From positions 759,476 to 823,475 of the forward strand of contig NC_065543.1 in assembly GCF_932294415.1 (NCBI RefSeq): a DNA stretch of 64,000 bases. The letters run 5' to 3'. Position 1 is the first letter of the stretch. Each line of letters begins with the position of its first letter. Positions 1 through 13,400 of this stretch are shown in pieces. The notes below the pieces were generated by a model. That model searched no databases, was not told the origin of the DNA, and was given only the letters and a program-made list of their open reading frames with translations. The position numbers and the translations under genes were made by a program. This DNA is from Quercus robur (taxonomy: Eukaryota > Streptophyta > Magnoliopsida > Fagales > Fagaceae).

Positions 1-825
1 GATAGAGAAAATGAAAAGACACCACGGTCTGTTTGGTTCATGTTTTTAAAACCAGTATTTTGTTTTTAAATAAATAATAATTAAAAAAAAAAAGAGAGAA
101 CAGTTAAAAACACGTTACTGAACTTCTACTTGTCGTCTAGAAACTGTTTTAAAAACTACTTTATGAAAACACACAACCAAACAGCCCAAAAATGTACTTT
201 TCTTGGTTGCTAAGTGAACTTTGCAATGAATATGGTGATCAAATTATTATGGGATCATTTGTAACTCCATTTATGCTTTAGGCTCAGGCGATGTGAAACT
301 TGTCCTCAGTTTTAGTCCCTGAAGATCAGAAGAAAAATAAAAATATAAAGGAGAGATCGGTAGAAAATGAGGTTCAATATGTTTTCTGGAACTTTCTCAA
401 ACACAGCGACTGCATATGTTAGCATGATTGAGATTTCATGGCCCCACACTCATCTTCATAACCTTGTCCAAGACTCCAATTGAGTTTTAAGAGAAAAAAT
501 GACCATGATTATTATAAGTTGATTCTGTTTGACTTGATCATGCTATACTGGGCTTAGTAGCTTGAGTAATATTTGGGCTTACTTTTCTGGAGTTTTTCTA
601 CTTTCTTTATTCAATGTATGATGTTGAATTTCAATTTGTTTGCTGATACTTTTCAATATACTAAGTTACTTATTATTGGATAAAGTGGTATGTTTCCCTT
701 AGCTATTCCTTGTCTTTAATGTTTTTCATTTTTTTTCTTCTTCTTTCAATGCTTTTATGGATGTTTTAAAATAATATACTCCTCAAGCTATTCATCAGTC
801 CATCTTATGTGTTCTGCATTTACAG
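1..825 (+). other. Intron of the methionyl-tRNA synthetase gene
   Basis: No coding exon is recognisable here. The stretch is AT-rich with pyrimidine runs and ends in an acceptor AG at 824-825 just before the first visible exon, so it is read as intron. The missing catalytic exons must lie upstream of the window. Confidence 0.65.
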
Positions 826-3800
826 ATACCATGCTATTCATAAGGAAGTCTATGACTGGTTCAATATAAGTTTTGATAAATTTGGGCGTACCTCAACCCC
901 AGAACAGACGGAAATTTGCCAAGCGATTTTTAAGAAAATTTTGGAGAACAATTGGCTTTCTGAGAATTCAATGCAGCAAGTATGAGTTATTTTCTTGTTA
1001 ATACTTGGTGTGATTCTATACATGATAACATTCGTGACCACTCTATTCTTTTATGCAAGAAAAAGAAAAAGAAGACTTCTCTATTCTTGTTTAGTTGTCC
1101 AATTATTGGATATTGTTTCTGGTGTCTCCTTTTTGTTCTACAGCTTTTTTATTGTGGTCAATTATAGGCTTTAATGGTGATAAATGTATTTAACCTCTTG
1201 TTACTAACACTTTATTCATGCCATATTCAGCTTTACTGCAATACATGCAAAAGGTTCTTAGCTGACCGGCTTGTGGAGGGTACTTGCCCAAAAGAAGGGT
1301 GCAATTACCAGTCTGCCCGAGGAGATCAATGTGAAAATTGTGGCAGTCTTTTGAATCCGACAGAATTAAAAGATCCTAGGTGCAAGGTAAAAAACTTACT
1401 TCTAATATTGAGGTCTCTATTTTGTATTATCAAATTCTAAATGAGGAACCTGATTGTATGAAATATTATCCATGTTGCGCATTCAGCTTTTAAAATATGT
1501 AGTTTGTCCAAAAAAGACAATTTATCTCAGACATTTGATTGTTTCTCTTTCAAATGAATAAATTTTTCATCCTCTGATCCTTCTGGTTATTACCGTTTTG
1601 AAGCTATAAACAAAATTTAAATCATTGTGAAACAAGGACGTTTTTCTGCAAGCCAATTATATTGCAAGAAAACTAGTGCTTAGTAATCATTTTCCTGACT
1701 AACTTATGAATTTCTAGTCAGAAAACTTACTTTAGGGTTTAATTGAGTCCTGATTGGTTTCTTGGGCCTAGCTCTTTTTGGGGCCTGTTTCAGAGCCCTC
1801 AGCATCATATTTTTGTTCCATGATTTTCTGAGAAGAAGAAAAACTAAAAAAAAAAAATAAAGAAAGCTACTCTCAGTAGATGTATGATATTATGCCATTT
1901 TGTTTTATTTATACATTTTGTATAGTTGATCCATGAGCTTTGTGTGCTAACAGGTCTGTCAGACGACACCACACATTCGTGACACAAACCACTTGTTTCT
2001 TGAACTCCCCTTGCTGAAGGACAAATTGGAAGAATACATCAACAAAATGTCGGTGGCTGGATCTTGGAGCCAGAATGCTATTCAAACAACAAATGCCTGG
2101 CTTAAAGAAGGGTTGAAATCACGATGTATTACCAGGGATCTGAAGTGGGGGGTTCCAGTTCCACTTGAGAGATTTAGTGATAAGGTTATTAGTTGTTGAT
2201 ATACGAACATGCTGAATTCATGCTGGCCTGTTAAAATTTTATCTCAAATTTTGGCAAATTGACCCTTTTTTTTACTTGTGGTGGATAGGTTTTCTATGTC
2301 TGGTTTGATGCGCCTATCGGATATGTTTCTATTACTGCTTGCCACACACCTGAGTGGGAGAAGTGGTGGAAGAATCCTGAAGATGTAGAGTTGTATCAGT
2401 TTATGGGCAAGGACAATGTGCCCTTCCACACTGTAAGTGATTTTTTGTTAAAATTTTCTGATAACTCTAAGAAGAGGGCAAGATACTAACTCAAAGTACT
2501 AAGATTAGTTAGAATGTTAGATTTTGTTTTTTTGTCAGATATATGCTTATCAATGTTTTTCCCCCCAGCTGAGAAACTGAAGTTCAATTATTTTTTAAAG
2601 AAATCTTCTTACGGCCACACATCTATGTTATTCTTTTCCATGTTTTCAGTTTTAGCCAGCTACTTCTAATTTTTCTTTGTCTTTTTGGTTAGATATTTCC
2701 AGAAATGTACGTAGTCTTTGCATCTTGTAAATAACATACAATTTGTTATTGCATCTTAATGTTTTTAAAAGTTTACAGTAACCATTGTATCTTTTAGATA
2801 ACAATAACATACAAGAGTTATTGCATATAATTTTAGAACCTTGTGGCAGTCACTAAGTTGGTATGTTTTCTTGTAAATCTTGTCTCACCCTTATGAGGAT
2901 TTATATCTTGTATCATTGTGCTAGTAACTTGTTGACTCGTAATTTTAGTGTAACCACACGACCAATTTTCTTTGTTAAAATCCTCTACGCTTTCCAAATA
3001 TTGATTGCTATCGACTTAAGTTAGATGACATGACACTCGAATCTAAATTGCTATTAAATCAAATCTAAAGAGATGAGACTTTGTGAAGTTATTGTACTAA
3101 TGGTTAAAATAAAAACTGTTGTTTTGTCATTGGCAATGTTAATGCAAGTTCAATAGCATGGAGCAGCGGAGTTTTATTAGTTCACCTAATTGGTCTCATA
3201 GATACTGCATGCAAGACTTGTGAAATTTTTGGCTTCAGAATTTAGGTTATTTATTAATTATTTCTTATGAACTGTACATAAGGTGGCAACTTGTGGCTCC
3301 CCTCATGAAGTGGGGGTCACTAGTTCGAATCTTCCCTTTGGGGTATAAAAAAAACCTTAAGTTGTAGTGGTAGATGTTTTGAGCTTAGTAAATGTTTGGT
3401 TGTCCTTTTTTTCCATCATTGTCATGGAGACTTATGGTTTGGCTTGGACCTCATGGTTGTGGGGATTGCTTTTTTTCTTCCCCCACACCCTTTTTTACTG
3501 TTACTATATTCTTGTTTTAGGTGATGTTTCCATCTACACTTCTTGGAACTGGTGAAAATTGGACTTTAATGAAGACTATCAGTGTCACTGAATACTTGAA
3601 TTATGAAGCAGGTTAGCCAACTATTTCATAGCAGTTTAGCTGATGTGCAATGGTGGTAAATTTATCGGTCATTTAGATGGATGATTGATCAATTACCTTC
3701 TCTTTTACATAACAATGGTGTTTCTCATTCAAACATCTTGAACTAGATGAATTTTCATTTGGATGGTTTCTGTAGGAAAGTTTTCTAAGAGTAAAGGTAT

Positions 3801-6800
3801 TGGAGTCTTTGGCAATGATGCAAAAGATACAAACATTCCAGTAGAAGTATGGAGATATTACTTACTAACTAATAGGCCTGAGGTAAGCAGCATATATTTA
3901 TTACTTTTTTTTTTTAATAAGAATTAATGCTGGGTTCTACTAATTGCTTTCTGGATTGATGAATGGGTTTGTGTAAACTAGGTGTCAGACACATTATTTA
4001 CATGGGCCGACTTGCAAGCAAAATTAAACAACGAGTTGCTAAATAACTTGGGCAACTTTATAAATCGAGTTTTGAGTTTCATTGTTAAACCTCCAGGTTG
4101 GTTGGCTGTGTACCTTAAGTTCCTTAAAGTTTTGTGGTTCAGCTAGTTTTTTATTTGATTCTCCTGATTGTGGTACGTACTTATAATATTTCTGGATTGT
4201 CGTTATAGTACAGAACACAAATTATAGAAGTGGCACATTTTAATTAGTGCCTCCCTGAATTAGAACCATTCTCAATGCCTATTGCATATACGTGTACTAA
4301 TGGCCTTCTGGCTTAGTGGCATGTCTACCTTTTTGGCAGTATAATGTTTGGGGTTCAGTCTTTAGTAACTTTACCTATTAAAAAAACCCTATTTTTGCAA
4401 GGCATTTATATTTTAGAGAGTTCAAAATGGTGCCAATAGTCCATCTTACATTATGCCAAGACCTTTAATATTTATGAAATTCCAAATGGTTTTGCCATTT
4501 TTATTATAATGGGCTTGTCTGGTATGAAGAGAAATTGCAAGTGCATAACCGAGTTTCTTTTTACAGGTCAAGGATATGGTTCCATTATTCCTCAGCCTTC
4601 AGATGCTGACCCAGATCCATTGCAACATGAGCCAACTAGGAAATTGGTTGGTAGCATTGTTGACTATGTGGGGCAATATGTAGAAGCCATGGAAAAGGTG
4701 ATTGAAATACTGGCTAGTATACTGTCATGCAACCAGAAGCTGCCCCATGCCCACTTTCTCTAATTGCTTTTGCATAATAATGACATTCTTATTTGCATTT
4801 TGTATAGGTTAAACTAAAGCAAGGGCTTAAAATTGCAATGAGCATTTCTAGTGAAGGGAATGGATATCTACAAGTAAGTCTAGAACATTTTTGTTTGTAC
4901 TGATTTGGATGTTTGTTTAATATGTTCTTTTATGAGGATGTTGGCTGGAAATTGCCCTTTGGCTGCCCATGAAACAAAATCTCTCTCCTAAGGTGTACTT
5001 TGCTCATGATTGCTATGTAGGAAAGCCGATTCTGGAAGCTTTACAATGATGATCGACCTTCTTGCTCTCTTGTCATAAGAACTTCGGCTGGGCTAGTATA
5101 TCTTCTCGCATGTTTGTTAGAACCTTTTATGCCATCTTTTTCACTTGAGGTAATTTAACCTACCAGTAGATCTCTCTGAGGCACTTAGGGTAATGCCAGT
5201 ATTCTTTATCGCGAGTTAGCTAATATGGTTGCGCTGCTAACAATATTTGTATTGTTGGTTGTGTTGAAGGTACTTAAGCAGCTTAATTTGCCTCCTGATA
5301 CTCCAATTTTGCTTGAAAAAGGAGATATTGATAGGGTAAGCCGACCTTGGGAGATCCTACCTGCTGGTCACAAAATTGGGACACCAGAGCCATTGTTTAA
5401 GGAACTGGTATAACTCTCCTACTTCTATGTTTTGTTTTGTGAATTGTGATGGAGATTTTGTGGGCTTTGTCTCGTAGTTACTAATTTAGCAAAAACAAAT
5501 GTTCAGAAAGATGAAGAAGTAGAATTCTTCAGAGAGAAGTTTGCAGGAAGCCAAGCTGATAGGATTGTGAGGGCAGAAGCTGAAGCAGAGAAGATAGCGG
5601 AGAAACTGAAGAAAACAAAAGTTTCAGGTTGAATTTTATTGATATTATATTTATTTACTCACTTCTAGTGTTTGCCAACTCAATTGCTACACGTTGCATG
5701 GTTGGGTGTCATTGATGTGCTATATTTCTAGGGGTGTCAAATGGGTGGGTATGGGATGGGCATAATTGGGTTGGGCATATAAAACCCATTTACCCATTAA
5801 AACTCATTTAACTAATTGCTTCTAACCCAAATTCGACCCAACCCAATTATTATGGGTAAACCCCAATTTGCCCAATTACCCAATTATCAAAATTACCAAA
5901 ATGCCATTAAATTGAGAACTTCAACACCTTCTTGGATTCTCTTTTCCACTCTCTCTAGACTCCATTCTTGGTATTAAAAAATTCCACATAAGCACATCCA
6001 CATCATCAATTATATTAAAAATCCAAATAAAAAAATATTTTCTTTTCTTTTCTATTTTCTCTCACTTTCTTGGCAACCAAACAGTGCAACAAATACAAAG
6101 AAATGTTATTTCAACCTCAAAACTTTCACTGTGAATCCAAAAATCAAAAGAAATAGTATACCTTGTTTTTTCTCGAGAAATGAAATTACATTGGAAAATA
6201 GAATTAACCTGAATCGCTTCCCAAATGGCATAACCGTAGGGGCGAATAACCATGGTGCCATGCACAGGGACCATAGTCAGCGAGCTCAGCGTTGGCAATG
6301 ACATCCAGGTACCAAGCGTTGAAGTCCTGTGACCAAGGCGTGTTGACTCGGTCTCTGTCTGGGTTGACTCGGCTCTTCGCGTTGCTATCAACTCGTTGCT
6401 CCTCACTCACCGTCTCTGCAGCCGCAGTTCCCTGAGCCGACGAGAATCGAGCAGCGAACAGCGGCGGCGGCAGCTGCTGAGACTAAAACCGGTGGCTTCG
6501 ACTCCATCGTAGAAACACCGGAGATTGCTGCCGGAGAGAATTTGACGAAGAAGAGTGAGGGAAAATGAAAACCCAAACACTGAAACGTGAGGGTTTTTTT
6601 TTTTAATGGGAAGGGTTGGGTTGAATTTGGGTATATTGTTTTTGGGTTAAATGGGGCTTAATGGGTTTTTAGTGAAAACCCAATAATCACTGGGTCTAAT
6701 TGGGTTGATGCCCATTTAACCCAACTAATAATTGGGTGGGTTTGGGTTCAATTAGAGTGGGTGGGTTTGGGTAGACAAATGGGTTTGGGCTTATTTTGCC

Positions 6801-8228
6801 ACCCCTATATATTTCCAACCAATAAGTTCATAAAAGCACTAATTAATTTATCTTTTATTCTTCTATAATTAGGTTCTTCACAGGTCTTCTCTGTTCAAAT
6901 GCTAACTATTTTGTTTTGATGATAAGTGTGGCTTGCACATTTTGCTTGACAAGTTGATATTACAGGAGTACTATGATTAGTGTGTCTTTTCATACCTCTC
7001 ATTATACTTCTTGATTAATCATAGGCACTACTAATTTGTTAGTAGTAGTTGCTTAATATGGTGAGGCATTGTATGGAACAGATAGCAGTGGAAAAAAGCA
7101 ACGGCCTGTAAAACCTGCAACTGAATCCAAAGCTAAGGCGAATGCTGAGACAGAAATTTCAATTACAAGACTTGACATCCGTGTTGGCCTTATTACGAGT
7201 GTTCAGAAGCATCCTGATGCTGATTCCCTCTATGTGGAAGAGATTGATGTGGGAGAAGGACAGACCCGCACTGTTGTTAGTGGACTTGTGAAGTATATAC
7301 CTCTTGAAGAAATGCAGGTTTTTGTTCACTTCCCTTACAGATCATAATTTTGGAATGTATTTATTTTATTTTTTCTTGATAATTCATCTGCAAGTCTAGT
7401 AGTTCACACATATGATTCTTTGGCAGAATCGAAAGGTGTGTGTTCTTTGCAACCTGAAGCCAGCAACCATGCGGGGTATAAAATCACAAGCAATGGTTCT
7501 TGCTGCTTCGGACAGTGACCACACCAAGGTTAGCAAACCCATGAAACCTTTCCATTAGGGTCTGCATCTTATCTGATTTTATGTGTAAACCATTTTTGGA
7601 AGTGATGATACCCTTCATCATCCCTTGAAGATATAGTTTGGTGTTACTGATTTAGAAAAAAAAAAGAAAGCAATACAGATTGCTAACACGAAGATAGCAA
7701 CCACATATATTGTTCATCTAATAGCTTTAAAAAATGGCTTAATGGTCATGAGTATATAATTTTGGTAGAGATTGTTGTGATGGTGGGTAATGACACATTT
7801 TTGTCGCAAAAATGGCTGCATCATTTGTTGCGTGGTGTTAAGATGTTTCAGAAAATGGTTTTATGATACCCATTAAAGCCCATGGTTGATTTTGAATAAG
7901 TTTCACTTTGAAAAAAATTTCTGGCTTTGTCATTGCTTGTTTAAGTCTGGATCATCAAACATGAAAGCTAATGAGATTTTTAATAAAAAAAATTCAGGTT
8001 GAATTGGTTGATCCACCTAAATCTGCTACTGTTGGAGAAAGAGTTACATTTCCTGGATTCAGTGGTGAGCCTGATGATATCCTGAACCCAAAGAAGAAAG
8101 TCTGGGAAACATTGCAAGTGGATCTGAACACTAACACGGAACTAGTGGCCTCATACAAAGATATTCCATTCACCACATCTGCTGGTGTTTGCACAGTTTC
8201 ATCTATTGCCAGTGGGTCAATCAGATAG
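826..8228 (+). CDS. MetRS: Cytosolic methionyl-tRNA synthetase (5' end outside window)
   Basis: Charges tRNA-Met with methionine in the cytosol (class I synthetase). Exons read from splice sites: 826-979, 1231-1386, 1954-2184, 2289-2432, 3521-3611, 3776-3882, 3982-4096, 4567-4697, 4808-4873, 5021-5149, 5270-5407, 5507-5627, 7082-7317, 7427-7528, 7998-8228 (TAG). All junctions keep frame, giving 716 codons before the stop; plant enzymes are near 800 aa, so roughly the first 80 residues, including the HIGH motif, lie upstream. Visible landmarks are the zinc-binding insert in exon 2 (CNTC, CPKEGC, CENC), the catalytic-domain WFDAPIGY in exon 4, the KMSKS loop as FSKSKG in exon 6, the helical anticodon-binding domain in exons 7-12, and a C-terminal EMAPII/Arc1p-type tRNA-binding OB fold in exons 13-15 ([24 protein letters not shown]). 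A lysine/alanine-rich linker joins the two parts. The intron between exons 12 and 13 carries a hAT-like insertion. The family is clear; exon edges are inferred from GT/AG sites and frame. Confidence 0.93.
3283..3360 (+). repeat. tRNA-derived SINE-like fragment in a MetRS intron
   Basis: A short stretch with a polymerase III B-box-like core (AGTTCGAATC), preceded by a box-A-like segment and followed by an A-rich tail near 3348-3356. It does not fold into a convincing full tRNA, so a degenerate tRNA-related SINE is more likely. A similar GGGGTTCAGTC-bearing stretch occurs in another intron at about 4308-4385. Confidence 0.4.
5729..6807. mobile_element. Non-autonomous hAT-like element in a MetRS intron
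   Basis: A 1,079-bp insertion bounded by inverted ends (TAGGGGTGTCAAA on the left; the complement of TAGGGGTGGCAAA on the right) and a perfect 8-bp target duplication TATATTTC at 5721-5728 and 6808-6815. An 8-bp duplication and ends of this type fit the hAT superfamily. The subterminal regions are rich in GGGTT and ACCCA steps and are largely complementary, so the element could fold back. No transposase frame is present. The middle holds an antisense host-gene fragment (about 6209-6500), so it is a gene-capturing element. It lies wholly within the intron between MetRS exons 12 and 13. Confidence 0.88.
6209..6500 (-). pseudogene. Captured fragment of organellar-type prolyl-tRNA synthetase gene
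   Basis: On the minus strand the sequence encodes [20 protein letters not shown], then after a one-base shift near 6265-6270 continues as [17 protein letters not shown]. It ends at 6209 directly before a GT donor. These segments match, from memory, the start of the catalytic domain of the plant plastid/mitochondrial prolyl-tRNA synthetase (OVA6 type). Upstream lies an Arg/Ser/Ala-rich stretch resembling the end of a transit peptide. The piece therefore looks like one exon plus its downstream splice donor, carried as genomic DNA rather than as a processed cDNA. The frameshift and the lack of the remaining catalytic domain make it non-functional. Its upstream limit is uncertain. Confidence 0.78.
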
Positions 8229-9013
8229 TTAGGTCTCTTGTTCAAAATTTTTTTTTTTTTGAGTTGTTCAATTATTGAAAACAAAAAAGCATCCCCCTAG
8301 ATTTTGATACGTAATTTTATGTTATTCTTCATGATGGTATAAAAAACCTAATTGTAGGAGTACCTTATCTTCATGTTGTTACTAGTTATTTTGGAAAATA
8401 GTAGTGATCATAAGTTGGTGTTTTTTTTTTTTTTTTTTTGGAAATAAAAATTTAATTAAAAAAATTAACAAAATACACAAAGAAAAAAGGGTAGGGCAAA
8501 TACTTGGAAGACGGATATGAGAATAGCTCGGACACCTTACACTCTTAAGCCCATCGGCCTTCTTGGATCATTTTTATCAGAACTGGCAGTTGAATCCTTA
8601 AATCGGTAAATCGTACAATTTTTTTGGTTCGTATGAAAGAATATTGGATTTGCAAAAAAGGAAAAAAAAAACCAATTAAATCATAGAAAATCAGCAATTT
8701 TTTAGAAAATTATCAAACCGAACAATTTCATTCGAGTCATCTAGTTTTATTATTATATTTTCCTTCAATTTTTGACATTTATTTGCGGAGTTTTTAATTT
8801 AATTTTTTTTTTTAACTTGAAATAAAGTAACAAAGAACTCAATTGCCCTAACTCTTGGTCATTTTTATATATAAACACACATTAAATTCTATAAATAAAT
8901 AAATTTTCTGAAAATAATATTCTATTAGTTTTAATCTTTGTTATATACATATTTATGTTTAAATTGAATTCCAAGTTTATGTATACTTAAAAATAATTTA
9001 ATTATTAAATCCA
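8229..9013. other. Intergenic, 3' flank of MetRS
   Basis: AT-rich with long A and T runs (for example the T-run near 8420-8440). No supported gene. It ends in the short direct repeat taken as the LINE target duplication (9000-9013). Confidence 0.6.
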
Positions 9014-9146
9014 TTCTCCTCTGGTAGGAGCTCTCTCCCTCGTAAAGTACGAGAACCTCCCTCCCTTAGTCTAACTAAGGGTATTGCTTTCTTTCTTTCT
9101 GATTATTTCTCGGCCGGTTCACTTACAGCAGACTATGTTTACTATC

Positions 9147-10449
9147 ATGGCTGAGGATGTTATTGAGGGTTTGGAGAATATGTGATTAACAGTGGATGAA
9201 GAAGATGTAATTGCAATCCCTGATGAAGAACGAGTGGCAGAGATAGAGAGTTGCACTCTGAGTCTAGTTGGGAAGTTCCTCACATGCAAGCCGTTCAATA
9301 AGAGAGCGGCAAAAAACACTATTCGGAGAGCGTGGGGGATAGACAAGGGACTGCAGATAGTGGATGTGGGATCAAACCTTTTCCAATTCAAATTCCAAAC
9401 TGAATTTGATATGGAACGAATCCTTAAGGGAGGGCCATGGACGTTTGATAACCAGTTAACTCATGTTGAAAAGGTGGCAGGAGGGGATGAGTGCTAGTAA
9501 TGTAAAAATTGAGCATGCATCCCTATGGGTTCAGATTTGGGGGGCGCCGTTTGATATGTCGTCCCCACAAGTTGCAGCAGTAGTGGGTGGTAAATTGGGA
9601 ATTCTGGAAGAAGTTGAGAAAAGGCGAAAACATGACGATCAAAACTATTTCATGAGGGTTAGGGTAGCATTGCCAATATCGAAACCATTGAGGAGAGGGA
9701 GTTATCTAGCTGGGTCAGAGGGTGAAAGAGTGTGGGTTACTTTCAAGTATGAACGACTCCCGTTGTTTTGCCATTTTGCAGCAGGGAAGAAAGAAGGTCC
9801 GGTGCAATTCCAATATGGGGAATGAATGTAAGCAGCCGGTGGCCGCCATAGGTCACCACAACGAAAAACTACTCCAAGTGATTCGGATGAAGGCAGTGCT
9901 GGACTGGAGCAACATGAGAAAGCTAACGGAGATCCGTCGTATAAGGTGGACGAAACGGTGGCGGAGGAAGATCACAACCAAAACCCTAACGGAGACCATG
10001 TAAGTGAAAAAGGAAGTAGCGTGAATCAAGGGTTTGTTCCGGATATTCAGCAAAGTAATTCCGAAACGGTTGGTAATGAGGTTATTAGAATGGAAAGTGG
10101 AGTTATGGCATATACAGGAATAGTGGGACAGGTTTCAAACTTGAAGGGATGTGCTGACTCAGACAAATTGAAAATTGATGAGATAATTGATAGTGGAGTT
10201 GATGGGCTTAGTAGTAGGCCCAAATCAAAATGGACCCGGTTAGTGCGTATGGAAGTTGGGCCAGTTGCAAGTGAAGGAAATAATTATAAAGAGAAGTTGG
10301 GGAAACATAAGACCATGCATTGCACAGAGGAAGATAAACACGATATCTGGGATGCGCCTGGTTTGAAGCAGCAAAAGGTGGATGGGAAGCAAACTTTGTC
10401 TTCTGAAAAATCGGCGAGGGTGGAGACACACCCTTGCCGGGAGCAATGA
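9147..10449 (+). pseudogene. LINE ORF1, DUF4283-type RNA-binding protein, broken
   Basis: Starts at the ATG at 9147; a TGA at 9183-9185 stops it after twelve codons. The reading continues with a DUF4283-like region (about 9190-9460, ending GGPWTFDNQ), shifts frame near 9455-9470, then shows the LWVQIWGAPFD block typical of plant L1 ORF1 (9517-9560). The zinc-knuckle region begins (LPLFCHF, about 9757-9777) but is destroyed by another shift. A hydrophilic C-terminal tail is read in a third frame (9946-10449). In the family this protein binds the LINE RNA. Its stop codon overlaps the ORF2 start as ATGA at 10446-10449. At least one stop and two frameshifts make it non-functional. Confidence 0.8.
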
Positions 10450-13400
10450 GACTTTTAAGTTGGAACTGCCAAGGGCTTGGGAACCCTTGGACAGTTCGAA
10501 GCCTCCGGAATATCGTGAGGAATCAAGATCTCAATGTCTGCTTCTTAATGGAGACCAGACTTGACAAGGATGGATTTGAGGAGTGGTGTGGAGACTTAGT
10601 TTTTCCTAATAAGATTATTGCTAAACAACCAAACACAGGAGGTGGACTGGCCTTACTTTAGAAGAATGGGGTGCAACTGGAATTAATAAACTACACCATG
10701 CATCATGTGTTGGTTAAGGTGGTTGAAGAGGATGGTTTTGCATGGTTCTTAACGTGCTTTTATGGCTGGCCAGAAACTAATCAAAGATTTAAATCATGGG
10801 CTTTACTTAATCATCTCAGGTCCTTTGTGAACGGGCCGTGGATGTGTATAGGTGACTTTAATGCTATTCTGAGCTCTTCTGAAAAATTAAGCAGACGACC
10901 GACACAAGCAAGACTTATAGATGATTTTCAAGAAGCACTGGAGTTAAATGAACTAGAAGATTTGGGATACCATGGTTATCAATTCACTTGGAATAACAAA
11001 AGGCCTAGAGAAGCTAATACTAGGGAGCGGCTTGACCGAGCTGTGGCCACAGGAAGTTGGAGAAGAAAATTCCCATTGACTACAGTGACCCATCTATCAT
11101 CCCATGCCTCTGACCATGCGCCAATAATATTACAAACAAGGTCCCACAAGCAACAAGTTCGGAATAGAGGCTGGCGTGGTTTCAAATTTGAAGAATCATG
11201 GCTTCTTTGGGAAGAGTGCGAAGAGGTAATTAAGGAAGCATGGGAACAAAGTTTGGAGAGCAGCTCAGCTTTAGAAGCAATAAGGCAGAAGATTAAAACA
11301 TGCGGAGATGAATTACAAGCTTGGGGGTCATCTAGAACACACCCCGATGCAAAGGAAATTAAACAACTCCAAACTCGGGTTGAAGTGTTACAAGCAGAGG
11401 AATGTACAGTGGAGAACAGGGCTGAATTTTTGGAGGTGAGCAAAAAATTAGACAACTTACTAAGGCAGCAAGAAATTTATTGGGCTCAACGATCCCGGGT
11501 ACTTTGGTTGAAACATGGGGACAAAAACACAAAGTTTTTCCACTCAAAGGCCTCACAAAGGCAACGGAGAAACTCTATACATGGGATTAGAGATGAGGAG
11601 AACAATTGGGTTGAAGCACAAGAGGATATAGCAAGGGTGGCAATTAATTATTTTGGGAATTTGTTTAGTGCTGGTGAGTGTAGCCAAATAGAAGAATGTC
11701 TGCAAGCAGTCCCACAGAAGGTCACATAGGAGATGAGACTTTTATTGTCTAGGGAGGTCAGTGCTAAGGAGATAAAGACAGCTTTGTTCCAAATGGGACC
11801 AACTAAGGTGCCCGGATCCGATGGTATGAATGCTCTTTTCTACCAAAAATTATGGCATATTGTTGGTGATAATGTGATCTCTGCTCTTTTAGATTTTTTA
11901 AATTCTGGTAATACGGTGTCTGAAATAAATTACACAAATATTGTGCTTATTCCCAAAGTACAGTCACCTGAAAAAATGTCAGATTTCCGGCCCATTAGCT
12001 TATGCAATGTCATATATAAAATTATTTCAAAAGGTGCTAGCCAACAGATTGAAGCAGGTCCTTCCTCAGATTATTTCTCCTACACAGAGTGCATTTGTTC
12101 CGGGTCGCTTTATCATTGATAATGTGATGGTGGCATATGAGACCTTGCACACAATGCATGGAAGAAAGAAAGGAAAGAAGGGATCTCTTGCTCTCAAGCT
12201 TGATATTAGCAAAGTTTATGATCGGGTAGAGTGGGACTTTCTACGAGGTATTATGACTAAACTGGGTTTTCCTCTGTTATGGATAAATTGGGTGATGACA
12301 TGCATTACAACTCCAACTTTCTCTGTTCTCATTAATGGTAAACCTTTTGGCCATATATCCCCATCTAGAGGGCTCCGTCAAGGAGATCCCCTCTCGCCTT
12401 ATTTGTTTCTCTTGTGTGCAGAGGGCTTTACTGCTTTGTTAGCAAAGGCAGAGTTAGAGGAGCGTATTCATGGTGTGTCTATTTGTAGGAGAGCACCAAG
12501 GATTTCCCACTTGCTCTTTGCAGATGATTCTCTTCTTTTCTGCCAAGCTACTCAAAGGGAGGTTAATGAAGTAATTGGTATCATTCAGACGTATGGAAGA
12601 GCTTCTAGCCAATGCATAAATATGGAAAAATCTTCGGTATTGTTCAGTAGCAATACTCCAAATACACAAAAAGCTTGGGTTAAGAATACTCTAGGGGTGA
12701 AGGAGGTGGAGCGTTTTGAGACATACTTGGGATTGCCCACATTGATAGGCCGAGCAAAGTACCATGCCTTTGCTTAACTAAAGGATAAAGTTTGGAAGAA
12801 ACTGCAAGGTTGGAAGGGTAAGCTCCTCTCTAGACCTGGGAAGGAAATATTAATCAAGGCAGTGGCCCAATCGATCCCCATTTACACTATGGGTGTGTTT
12901 TTATTACCAGTAAAACTTTGTGATGAGCTAAACTCGATGTGTGCAAGGTTTTGGTGGGGACAAGCTGAAAATGAGAGGAAGATACATTGGAAGAGTTGGG
13001 GGAGGCTCTCTCAATCAAAAAGGAAGGGAGGTATGGGTTTCCGTGATCTAAGGGCCTTCAATCTCGCTATGCTTGTAAAACAACTCTGGCGTATGGTGCA
13101 AAATCCGGAGTCTCTCATTTATCAATGTTTTAAATATAGATATTTCCCTAGGTGCAATATGTTGGAGGCAGGTGATTCCACAAATAGCTCATATGTGTGG
13201 AAGAGCTTAATGGTTGCTATGCCTATTCTGAAGCAAAAAATGTTGGCGTGTCGGAAATGGAGCTTCAATTAGTGTCATGAACGACAAATGGATTATGAAC
13301 CATCCTACATGCAAGGTTCTTCACCCCCCAGAAGTGCAGGAATGGGAGTGGAGAGTCTCAGATTTGATTGACCCGTATCTAAGGTGTTGGGATAGAGAGC

